Below, one piece after another: positions 1-5,502 of a DNA stretch of 5,502 nucleotides (position 1 is the stretch's first letter; each line of letters begins with the position of its first letter). Source of the DNA: an uncultured Porphyromonadaceae bacterium (GTDB lineage: Bacteria > Bacteroidota > Bacteroidia > Bacteroidales > Muribaculaceae). Both the position numbers and the translations under genes were made by a program. The notes beneath the pieces were generated by a model. It was not told the DNA's origin, ran no database searches, and saw only the letters and a program-made list of their open reading frames with translations. The stretch spans positions 1 through 5,502 of the forward strand of contig CAMHDX010000085.1 in NCBI GenBank assembly GCA_946183895.1, in the 5' to 3' direction.

Positions 1-569
1 GGCACGTCGGGCTTGAGGCCCAACTGCTCGCGTGCCTGGGCTGCGCTGGCGTGACACTCGAGCAGCGACTGGCGCACGGGGTTGCCGGTTAGCACAATGC
101 GGTCAGCGGGGAAGAACCGCTCCATGCCCTCGTATGCCACACATATCTTCAGCGCCTTGTCGGCAAGCATCTTGTTGGTCACGCCGGCGTAGGAGTTTTG
201 CTCCTGCAGCAGGGTCTTGATGCCGCACCACTGTGCCACCTTGAGCGCCGCCAGGCTGGCGTAGCCGCCCACACCGATGGCGATGTCGGGCTTGAAGGTC
301 TTGATGGTGCGCCATGCGCGCCACAGGCTCACGGGAATTTGCCACAACAGCGGCACGTTGGACAGTAGCTTGCCACGCTGCAGGCCGCGATTGATGGGCA
401 GACCCACGATGTCATATCCAGCCGCCGGCACCTTGGTCATCTCGATTTTGCCTATCGAGCCCACAAACTGTATCTCGGCTTGGGGATCGCGACGGCGCAA
501 CTCCTCGGCAATCGACATTGCCGGGAACAGATGACCGCCGGTTCCACCGCCACTAATCAGGTATCTCAT
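1..569 (-). CDS. murG: MurG, lipid II synthase (GlcNAc transferase), 5' part only
   Basis: MurG transfers GlcNAc from UDP-GlcNAc to lipid I at the inner face of the cytoplasmic membrane, making lipid II. The first 189 codons are present; the reading frame stays open to the window edge, so the C-terminal UDP-GlcNAc-binding domain lies outside (the family is about 350-370 residues). The visible N-terminal half of the GT-B fold has the glycine-rich loop GGTGGH at residues 8-13 followed by LFPA, the second glycine motif GVGGYAS at about 99-105, QEQNSYAGVTNK at about 122-133 (E. coli has EQNGIAGLTNK) and GNPVR at 162-166. The ATG at 567-569 is chosen because it puts the glycine loop at the usual distance from the N-terminus and no upstream start fits better. 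It follows ftsW after 53 bp, with an A-rich leader and no well-placed Shine-Dalgarno sequence. Identity is secure; only the missing end is unknown. Confidence 0.97.
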   Translation of the reverse strand, partial: MRYLISGGGTGGHLFPAMSIAEELRRRDPQAEIQFVGSIGKIEMTKVPAAGYDIVGLPINRGLQRGKLLSNVPLLWQIPVSLWRAWRTIKTFKPDIAIGVGGYASLAALKVAQWCGIKTLLQEQNSYAGVTNKMLADKALKICVAYEGMERFFPADRIVLTGNPVRQSLLECHASAAQAREQLGLKPDV

Positions 570-622
570 AGTCAATGATTTTTAGTTAGATAGTCCTTTT
601 TAAAGTTGTCAGCAATGTGGGG
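570..622 (-). promoter_or_regulatory. ftsW-murG spacer with A-rich translation leader
   Basis: This 53-bp gap is the second longest between genes here. Read on the minus strand it ends in TAACTAAAAA (588-579), 10-19 bases before the murG ATG. An AAGGA-like stretch near 593-597 is more than 20 bases from the start, too far to act as a normal Shine-Dalgarno sequence. A-rich leaders without Shine-Dalgarno sequences are usual in Bacteroidota. I see no convincing promoter, so murG is probably cotranscribed with ftsW. Confidence 0.4.
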
Positions 623-1990
623 TTACTTCCACGTGTTCTTGGGCAACAGTTGGTAGGGGTTCTCGGCGTCAAGGCCGTCGGGCAGGGTGCTGGTTTCCAC
701 CTTGGTGCCCTCGGCCGAATAGTTGGTTATCGTGCGGCTCACGCTCAGCATTACGCCAAAGGCGATGCTCATCACCAGGGTTGCCGTGCCGCCCTTGGAA
801 ATGAGTGGCAACGGCTGGCCCGACACTGGGAACACGCCCACGTTGATGGCGATGTGGATGAGCGCCTGCAGCGTTATCAGTGACGCCATGCCCATGATGA
901 GCAATGCCGGCAGGATGCGGCGCGAGCGGCGCACAATGATGCCCGCGCGAGCCAGTAGACCCAGGTAGAGCAGCAACACGAAGCAGCCGCCTATCAGGCC
1001 TGTCTCCTCGATGATGATTGAGAAGATATAGTCGCTGAAGGCGAGCGGCAACCGACTGCACTCGCGGGAGTTGCCCAGTCCCACACCGGTGATGCCGCCG
1101 TGTGCAATCGCCATGCGCGAGAATTGCTCTTGCTGGTTCTTGCTGCCGATGGGCTGGTTGATCAGGTCCTCGCTGTTCATCCAGCGGTCGATGCGCGCCG
1201 CCACAGTGCCGAAGCGGCCCCAGTTGGACACGTTCTTGTCGGTGGGCATGATGGTGTCCAGGCCCTCGGGCAGGGTGATGGGATTGCCCTCAAAGTCGCG
1301 CATCACCTGCTCTTGCTTGGCCTTGAGCGCCTGCTCCTTGCTGTCGTTGTTGTGCTTGATTATCATGAAGATGCCGCCCAGCACCGCGTACACCATGATG
1401 ATGTACACAATGCGCTTGAGCCCCACGCCGCCAATGAGCATCATGATGATGCTGATGCCCATCAGCAACGCGGTGTTCGAGAAGCCGTTCTTGATGAGCA
1501 GACCGCTATAGATGGCTACCGCCACACCACACATCACCACGCCCTTGCTACCGGCGCCGTTGCCGGTTTGGCTCTTGGCGAGAATGTAAGCCAGCAGGGT
1601 GACAATGGACAGCTTGGCGAGCTCGGCGGGCATGAACGACACCCCGGCGATGTAGATCGCGCGTTGGGCGTCATTGATTTCTTTGCCGAAGAACATCACC
1701 CATACCAGCGAGATGACTGTCACAAGCGCCAAGCCGGGTATCATGCTGTAGAGAAACTTGGGACTGTCGTAGTCCATGCGGCTGATGTACACCACCAGGC
1801 CGGCTCCCATTACCAGGAAGATTAATTGCTTGATTAGCGGCATGTAGATGCCCTGAGAGGCAATCTCGCGGCTGCTTGCCGTGTACGACTCAATGATGCT
1901 GATGACAATCAGACTGAGGTAGATGCCCCAGATGTAGAGGTCGCCCCATCGCGCGGCGCGCTCGTTGCCGGTTTCGGTAGGTTCTGCCAT
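623..1990 (-). CDS. ftsW: FtsW, septal SEDS peptidoglycan glycosyltransferase
   Basis: FtsW polymerises lipid II into glycan strands at the division septum, working with the transpeptidase FtsI. The product is 455 residues with about ten hydrophobic segments, the first at about 17-36 and the last at about 399-421. SEDS marks are GVGLGNS at 302-308, the likely catalytic Asp320 in LAFSDYIFSIIIEETG (E. coli has HTDFIFS), and SGQPLPLISKGGT at 390-402. The segment INDAQRAIYIAGVSFMPAELAK, about 105-126, matches the usual NGA.RWI...QP(S/A)E.AK loop. A hydrophilic loop of about 75 residues (about 213-290) precedes the catalytic segment and helps make the protein longer than E. coli FtsW (414). The start is the ATG at 1988-1990, 11 bp after the murD stop. 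An in-frame ATG at 2125 would add 45 residues read from within murD with no FtsW character, so it is not used. RodA is the alternative SEDS protein, but the position between murD and murG says FtsW. Confidence 0.96.
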   Translation of the reverse strand: MAEPTETGNERAARWGDLYIWGIYLSLIVISIIESYTASSREIASQGIYMPLIKQLIFLVMGAGLVVYISRMDYDSPKFLYSMIPGLALVTVISLVWVMFFGKEINDAQRAIYIAGVSFMPAELAKLSIVTLLAYILAKSQTGNGAGSKGVVMCGVAVAIYSGLLIKNGFSNTALLMGISIIMMLIGGVGLKRIVYIIMVYAVLGGIFMIIKHNNDSKEQALKAKQEQVMRDFEGNPITLPEGLDTIMPTDKNVSNWGRFGTVAARIDRWMNSEDLINQPIGSKNQQEQFSRMAIAHGGITGVGLGNSRECSRLPLAFSDYIFSIIIEETGLIGGCFVLLLYLGLLARAGIIVRRSRRILPALLIMGMASLITLQALIHIAINVGVFPVSGQPLPLISKGGTATLVMSIAFGVMLSVSRTITNYSAEGTKVETSTLPDGLDAENPYQLLPKNTWK

Positions 1991-2001
1991 GGCGACTTGA
2001 T

Positions 2002-3345
2002 TTATAATGCGTTGACTTGTTGCTTGAATTGACGGCCGCGGTCCTCGTAGGAGGTGAAGAGGTCGAAGCTGGCGCAGCACGGCGACAGCAGCACGGTCAT
2101 ACCCTCGCTCGCCAGGTCGTTGCACCGGGCGACAGCCTCGGCCATCGAGCGCGCGTCGACCACGGTGGGCACCATGCCGTCAAAGAAGGCGTGCAACTTG
2201 CTGTTGTCCACACCCAGGCACACGATAGCCTTGACCTTGTCGCGCACCAGCGAGGCAATCTCGCTGTAGTCGTTGCCCTTGTCCTTGCCGCCCAGGATGA
2301 GCACCAGCGGCTGGGTCATGCTGCCCAGCGCGTAGTAGGTGCTGTTGACGTTAGTCGCCTTGCTGTCGTTAATCCAGGTCACGCCGTCCTTGACGCGCAC
2401 CCGCTCTAGGCGGTGCTCAACGCCGGGGAATGTGGACAGCGCCTGCTTGATTTGCTCAACGTCCACACCACACACTGTCGCCGCCATGGCGGCCGCCATC
2501 GAGTTGTACAGGTTGTGAATGCCGCGCAGCGACAGCGCGCTCACGGGCATGGACCACTCGCGGCCGCCGGCTGCGATGTGCATCACCTGCCCGGCGTCTT
2601 GCCATGCGGCGCACCGGTCGTCATCACGGTCGGTAAACCTCAGCGCTGTCGCGCCCACGCTCTTGCCCACCAGGTGCTTGGCAATTACGGGGTCGTCGGC
2701 CCAATAAATGAACGTGTCGGCAGCGCTCTGGTTTTGGATAATGCGCATCTTTGCCTCGGCATAGTTGTCCATCGAGTGGTCGTAGCGGTCCAGGTGGTCG
2801 GGCGTGATGTTGAGCAGGATGGCGATGTCACACTTGAAGCGGTACATGTTGTCCAGCTGGAAGCTGCTCAACTCCACCACGTACACGTCATGGGGCTCCT
2901 CGGCGACTTGCAGGGCGAGGCTGTTACCCACGTTGCCGGCAAGACCGGCGTCAATGCCGGCGCTGCACAGGATGTGGTGCGTGAGCAACGTGGTGGTCGT
3001 CTTGCCGTTGCTGCCGGTGATGCACACCATCTTTGAGGCGGTATATCGGCCCGCAAACTCGATCTCGCTTATCACGGGGATGCCGCGCTCCACGGCCCTG
3101 ACAATGAGCGGAGCTGTTAGCGGGATGCCGGGGCTCTTGACTATCTCGTCGGCTTGCAGGATGCGCTCCACGCTGTGATGCCCTTCCTCGTAGGCTATGC
3201 CGTGGGCCTCCAACATTGCCTTGTACTTATCCTTGATGGCGCCGCTGTCGCTCAACAGCACGTCACATCCTACCTTTTGTGCCAGGATGGCTGAGCCCAC
3301 TCCGCTCTCGCCGCCACCAAGCACTGCTATAAACTTGTTTGCCAT
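2002..3345 (-). CDS. murD: MurD, UDP-MurNAc-L-alanine:D-glutamate ligase
   Basis: MurD is the cytoplasmic ATP-dependent ligase that adds D-glutamate to UDP-MurNAc-L-alanine. The product is 447 residues, normal for the family (E. coli 438). The three Mur-ligase domains are visible in order. The N-terminal UDP-binding Rossmann domain has a glycine-rich turn at 10-15 and SPGIPL at 71-76. The ATPase domain has the P-loop GSNGKTTT at 111-118 (Lys115), Asn138 in GNVGNS, Glu158 in VELSSFQL, His184 in NITPDHLDRY, and Lys199 in YAEAKMRI, the likely carbamylated lysine. The C-terminal domain has HRLE at 311-314, NDSKATN at 326-332, GGKDKG at 352-357 and SPCCASFDLF at 421-430. All expected catalytic residues are present. 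The ATG at 3343-3345 has an A-rich leader and no Shine-Dalgarno sequence. A 190-bp AT-rich gap separates it from mraY, so it may have its own promoter as well as read-through; ftsW follows after 11 bp. Confidence 0.98.
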   Translation of the reverse strand: MANKFIAVLGGGESGVGSAILAQKVGCDVLLSDSGAIKDKYKAMLEAHGIAYEEGHHSVERILQADEIVKSPGIPLTAPLIVRAVERGIPVISEIEFAGRYTASKMVCITGSNGKTTTTLLTHHILCSAGIDAGLAGNVGNSLALQVAEEPHDVYVVELSSFQLDNMYRFKCDIAILLNITPDHLDRYDHSMDNYAEAKMRIIQNQSAADTFIYWADDPVIAKHLVGKSVGATALRFTDRDDDRCAAWQDAGQVMHIAAGGREWSMPVSALSLRGIHNLYNSMAAAMAATVCGVDVEQIKQALSTFPGVEHRLERVRVKDGVTWINDSKATNVNSTYYALGSMTQPLVLILGGKDKGNDYSEIASLVRDKVKAIVCLGVDNSKLHAFFDGMVPTVVDARSMAEAVARCNDLASEGMTVLLSPCCASFDLFTSYEDRGRQFKQQVNAL

Positions 3346-3360
3346 ATTTTTTTTAGTTAT
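3346..3360 (-). promoter_or_regulatory. A-rich murD translation initiation region
   Basis: The bases just before the murD ATG read ATAACTAAAAAAAAT on the minus strand. There is no Shine-Dalgarno sequence, and the run of A fits the unstructured A-rich leaders usual in Bacteroidota. The 10-mer TAACTAAAAA (3359-3350) occurs again before murG. Confidence 0.45.
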
Positions 3361-3393
3361 TTTTTCGACTTGTTATTAAAGCCCCCAAAATTA

Positions 3394-3423
3394 CAAAATT
3401 TATCGGAATAATTTACATTCAAA
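3394..3423 (-). promoter_or_regulatory. Candidate Bacteroidota-type promoter for murD-ftsW-murG
   Basis: On the minus strand TTTG (3423-3420) is followed, 18 bases on, by AAATTTTG (3401-3394). This fits the Bacteroidota sigma-ABfr pattern of -33 TTTG and -7 TAnnTTTG with one mismatch and a spacing about a base short of the usual 19. A perfect TAnnTTTG, TAATTTTG, lies at 3393-3386, but no TTTG sits at the right distance before it. Transcripts would begin roughly 40 bases before the murD ATG. The region is AT-rich, so chance matches are likely. Confidence 0.35.
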
Positions 3424-3433
3424 AATTTACATT
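3410..3433 (-). repeat. Tandem 10-bp direct repeat (AATGTAAATT x2)
   Basis: AATGTAAATT occurs at 3433-3424 and again at 3419-3410 on the minus strand, with starts 14 bp apart. The first copy overlaps the candidate -33 TTTG by one base at 3424/3423 flank, and the second falls inside the promoter spacer. Two same-direction half-sites at a promoter could be an operator, but I recognise no regulator for this sequence, and a chance repeat in AT-rich DNA is possible. Confidence 0.4.
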
Positions 3434-3453
3434 TGTTTGCACTCCGAACATTG

Positions 3454-3497
3454 CAACCGCGGCAAACCACCAATATACCGATGTTTTGCCGCGATTG
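3454..3497 (-). repeat. 44-nt inverted repeat / hairpin in the mraY-murD gap
   Basis: On the minus strand CAATCGCGGCAAA (3497-3485) faces TTTGCCGCGGTTG (3466-3454). That is 13 pairs, 12 Watson-Crick and one T-G wobble, including a perfect 9-bp CGCGGCAAA/TTTGCCGCG core. Beyond one A-G mismatch the pairing can go on through CATCGG/TTGGTG with several wobbles, closing on a TATA loop. It is GC-rich inside AT-rich surroundings, so it is unlikely to be random. No T-run follows it on the minus strand, so it is not a standard terminator in that direction. It may be an RNA structure in the read-through transcript, a protein-binding palindrome, or a small dispersed repeat. Confidence 0.7.
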
Positions 3498-3499
3498 TG

Positions 3500-3520
3500 A
3501 AAAAATGCAAAATATTTGCA
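3500..3520 (-). terminator. Weak terminator-like stem-loop plus T-run after mraY
   Basis: Starting 15 bases past the mraY stop, the minus strand has TGCAAA (3520-3515), a TAT spacer, TTTGCA (3511-3506) and six T (3505-3500). The layout is that of an intrinsic terminator, but the stem has only six pairs, four of them A-T, so it would at best terminate partly. It could equally be an AT-rich palindrome with no such role. Confidence 0.25.
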
Positions 3521-3535
3521 ACCGTAAATCGTCCC

Positions 3536-4795
3536 TTATCTCACCTTGAGCGTGACAAAGGTCAGCACGGCGAGCATGATGGCTATCAAAAAGATGCGCA
3601 TCACGAACTTCTCCTCGGCCATGGGTTTGAGTGGTTTCTTGATGATGTAGTCCCACGTGGGCTTTGCCTTCCAGATGAAGTGGTGGTGCAGCGGAGCCAT
3701 GCGGAACAGGCGTATGTCCTTCATCTTGTGCTCGATGTTCCACTTGCGCACCTCCACCTGCAGGATGTCGGACAATGCCCACACCACAAACAGTCCGCAC
3801 AGCAGCGGCAACAGCCACTCCTTGCGTATCAGTAGCGCGAACACCGCTATCGCGCCGCCCAGCATCAGGCTGCCGGTGTCGCCCATGAACACCTCGGCGG
3901 GGTGGAAGTTGTACCACAAGAATCCCACCGTGGCGCCGATAAACGCCGCGGCGTACACCACCAGCTCGCCGCTGTCGGGAATGTACATGATGTTGAGATA
4001 GCCGGCATAAATCACGTTGCCACCCAGGTAGCACATGATGGCGAGCGCTATCATGTTGATGGCGCACACTCCGGTGGCTTGGCCGTCAATGCCGTCAACC
4101 AGGTTGGCGCCATTGCTCACCGCGGTGACTACAAAGATTGCCACCAGCGCGAACAGCACCCAGCCCAGCGTCACGGCGTGCTCGCCTGCCCACTTGAAGA
4201 AGTAGCTGTAGTTGAAGTTGTGGTTCTTGACAAACGGGATGGTGCTCGACGGGGCTTTCACCGCTTGGGTCTTGTGAACGACCTCGGTCTCGGCACCGGC
4301 CTTCTCAATGCTCACATTCTCGTGCATCACTATGGCGGGGCTCAGGTACATGGTCGCTGCCACTATCAGGCCCAGTCCCACCTGGGCGATGATCTTGTAA
4401 CGGCCCTTGATGCCTTCCTTGTGGTGGTTGAACACCTTGTCGTAGTCGTCGGCAAGGCCGAGCACACCGCACCACACAGTGGTGACGAGCATCAGCAGCA
4501 TGTACACGTTGTCCAGCTTGCCCAGCAGTAGACACGGCACCAGAATTGAAATCAAGATGATGATGCCGCCCATGGTGGGTGTGCCGCTCTTCTCCGAGCT
4601 GCCGCCCATCGAGTCGGCGCGCTCCTCGTCGGCCATGCTGTTGCGCTTGAGCCAGTTGATGATGCCCTTGCCGATGTGGATGCTGATGAACAGCGACAAC
4701 ACCAGCGCAAAGCCCGAGCGGAATGTCAAGTAGTCGAACAGACGGGCTCCGGGGATGTCAAACTGCTCTAAATAGTGAAATAGGTGATATAACAT
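3536..4795 (-). CDS. mraY: MraY, phospho-MurNAc-pentapeptide transferase
   Basis: MraY is the integral membrane enzyme that transfers phospho-MurNAc-pentapeptide from UDP to undecaprenyl phosphate, forming lipid I. The product is 419 residues. Diagnostic segments are GTPTMGG at 71-77, the Asp pair D116-D117 in GLADDYDKV, SNGANLVDGIDG at 227-238, VFMGDTGSL at 302-310, and FRMAPLHHHF at 364-373 with the His triad at 370-372. It ends in a hydrophobic segment and TLKVR, as E. coli MraY does. Compared from memory with the 360-residue E. coli enzyme, about 38 extra residues lie between the DDY motif and the NLVDG motif, mostly a charged loop at about 155-205, about six before RLFRMAP, and about 14 between the His triad and the last membrane segment. 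The first is usual in Bacteroidota. The ATG at 4793-4795 starts MLYHLFHYLEQF, matching the conserved N-terminus. It lies 23 bp after murE, probably in the same transcript. Confidence 0.98.
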   Translation of the reverse strand: MLYHLFHYLEQFDIPGARLFDYLTFRSGFALVLSLFISIHIGKGIINWLKRNSMADEERADSMGGSSEKSGTPTMGGIIILISILVPCLLLGKLDNVYMLLMLVTTVWCGVLGLADDYDKVFNHHKEGIKGRYKIIAQVGLGLIVAATMYLSPAIVMHENVSIEKAGAETEVVHKTQAVKAPSSTIPFVKNHNFNYSYFFKWAGEHAVTLGWVLFALVAIFVVTAVSNGANLVDGIDGQATGVCAINMIALAIMCYLGGNVIYAGYLNIMYIPDSGELVVYAAAFIGATVGFLWYNFHPAEVFMGDTGSLMLGGAIAVFALLIRKEWLLPLLCGLFVVWALSDILQVEVRKWNIEHKMKDIRLFRMAPLHHHFIWKAKPTWDYIIKKPLKPMAEEKFVMRIFLIAIMLAVLTFVTLKVR

Positions 4796-4818
4796 AGCTA
4801 TGTGTGATTGTGTCGTGA

Positions 4819-5502
4819 TTACTTGATGTTTAACGCTTGGCGCAACTGCTCGCGGTCGTCAAAGTGGTGCTTGACGCCGTTAATCTCCTGGTAGGTTTCG
4901 TGGCCCTTGCCGGCGACAAGAATCACGTCGCCACGCCGGGCTATCGTGCAGGCTGTCTTGATGGCTTGGGCGCGGTCGGTGATGACCAGTGCCTCGCGTT
5001 GTTGCTCATCGGTCAGTCCGGCGAGCATCTGGCGCAGTATCTCGTCGGGGTCCTCGTCACGCGGATTGTCGCTGGTGAGCACGAGCTGGTCGCTGAGTCG
5101 GGCGGCGATTGCTGCCATCTGCGGTCGCTTGCCGGCATCGCGGTTGCCACCGCAACCGCACACCGTGATTACCCTGGCGGCACTGCCCTGAGGCAATGCG
5201 GCGCGGATGGTGGTCAACACGTTCTCGAGCGCATCGGGCGTGTGGGCATAGTCCACAATGCCCAGCACTCCGGTCTGGGGCGAGCGCAGCGTCTGGAACC
5301 TGCCGTTGACCGGCTGCAAGCCACTAAGGCTCACCACAACCTCGTCGCGGTCAAACCCCAGCAGCAGCGCCGTGCCGTACACCGCGAGCAGATTGTAGGC
5401 GTTGAAGTGGCCGCTCAGTAGCACTTCTACCTCGCGCCCGTCAATGAGCAATGTCATGCCGTCAAGGCGGCTCTCGACAACACGCGCCTTGTAGTCGGCA
5501 AG
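4819..5502 (-). CDS. murE: MurE, UDP-MurNAc-tripeptide ligase (meso-DAP type), 3' part
   Basis: MurE adds the third stem-peptide residue to UDP-MurNAc-L-Ala-D-Glu in the cytoplasm. Here 227 residues plus the stop are present, about the C-terminal half of a protein usually near 480-500. The reading frame is open to the window edge at 5502, so the internal Met codon at 5457 is not the start. In fragment numbering, the end of the ATPase domain shows [15 protein letters not shown] at about 29-43. The C-terminal domain has NGRF at about 66-69, [14 protein letters not shown] at about 83-96, [13 protein letters not shown] at about 115-127, DNPR at 145-148, GKGHETYQ at 198-205 and FDDRE at 214-218. 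DNPR is the known mark of enzymes that add meso-diaminopimelate rather than lysine. The P-loop and carbamylated lysine lie beyond the edge. mraY follows after 23 bp, with no murF between. Confidence 0.97.
   Translation of the reverse strand, partial: LADYKARVVESRLDGMTLLIDGREVEVLLSGHFNAYNLLAVYGTALLLGFDRDEVVVSLSGLQPVNGRFQTLRSPQTGVLGIVDYAHTPDALENVLTTIRAALPQGSAARVITVCGCGGNRDAGKRPQMAAIAARLSDQLVLTSDNPRDEDPDEILRQMLAGLTDEQQREALVITDRAQAIKTACTIARRGDVILVAGKGHETYQEINGVKHHFDDREQLRQALNIK

Noticed and set aside
1100..1825. Plus-strand open frame of 241 codons opposite ftsW
   Set aside because: It is antisense to a clear ftsW, is rich in His, Val, Gly and Ala as complement frames of GC-rich genes are, and shows no known motif.
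1991..2125. 45-residue N-terminal extension of FtsW from an ATG at 2125
   Set aside because: It would overlap murD by 124 bp, and the extra residues are an Arg-rich out-of-frame reading of conserved murD sequence.
2413..3036. Plus-strand open frame of 207 codons opposite murD
   Set aside because: It lies wholly inside murD and has the His/Val-rich composition of a complement frame, with no domain signal.
3419..3451. 10-codon open frame (starts MFGVQT) on the minus strand in the mraY-murD gap
   Set aside because: It is very short, has no ribosome-binding signal, runs across the candidate promoter, and shows no run of regulatory codons that would make it a leader peptide.
3357..4067. Minus-strand open frame of 236 codons crossing the mraY end and the gap
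   Set aside because: It runs through mraY in another frame and its Arg/His-rich protein resembles nothing; its tail only reads the non-coding gap.
3902..4531. Plus-strand open frame of 209 codons opposite mraY
   Set aside because: It is a shadow of mraY; low-complexity His/Val runs mirror the Asp, Met and Tyr codons of the real gene.
4837..5421. Plus-strand open frame of 194 codons opposite murE
   Set aside because: It is antisense to conserved murE motifs and has no features of its own.
1..5502. Mobile elements, CRISPR arrays, tRNA or rRNA genes
   Set aside because: I saw no transposase, spaced repeats, tRNA-like folds or rRNA sequence; the window is filled by five conserved cell-wall genes.

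Overview
The window is a 5.5 kb section of a dcw (division and cell wall) cluster. All genes lie on the minus strand, so transcription runs from high to low coordinates. In that order they are murE (3' part), mraY, murD, ftsW and murG (5' part). The two end genes are cut by the window edges.

The source is most likely a Bacteroidales bacterium, perhaps a GC-rich gut lineage such as Muribaculaceae; the family is a guess. The support is: the order murE-mraY-murD-ftsW-murG with no murF between murE and mraY; a 419-residue MraY with a long insertion; proteins that read like Bacteroidota orthologues; starts with no Shine-Dalgarno sequence but A-rich leaders; and TTTG / TAnnTTTG-like promoter elements in the one sizeable gap. 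The coding DNA is GC-rich and the 190-bp mraY-murD gap is strongly AT-rich.

Layout: 4819-5502 is the C-terminal part of MurE, whose DNPR motif predicts meso-diaminopimelate in the peptide stem. After 23 bp comes mraY (3536-4795), then a 190-bp non-coding gap (3346-3535) with a weak terminator-like element, a 44-nt hairpin, a tandem 10-bp repeat and a candidate promoter. Next are murD (2002-3345), an 11-bp gap, ftsW (623-1990), a 53-bp A-rich leader, and the first 189 codons of murG (1-569).

The genes serve one pathway. MurD and MurE add D-Glu and the third residue to UDP-MurNAc-L-Ala in the cytoplasm. MraY moves the finished UDP-MurNAc-pentapeptide onto undecaprenyl phosphate (lipid I), and MurG adds GlcNAc (lipid II). 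FtsW polymerises lipid II at the septum. From known clusters, murC, ftsQ, ftsA and ftsZ would be expected beyond position 1, and ftsI beyond 5502. I see no new system here; the part least explained by known genes is the mraY-murD gap.
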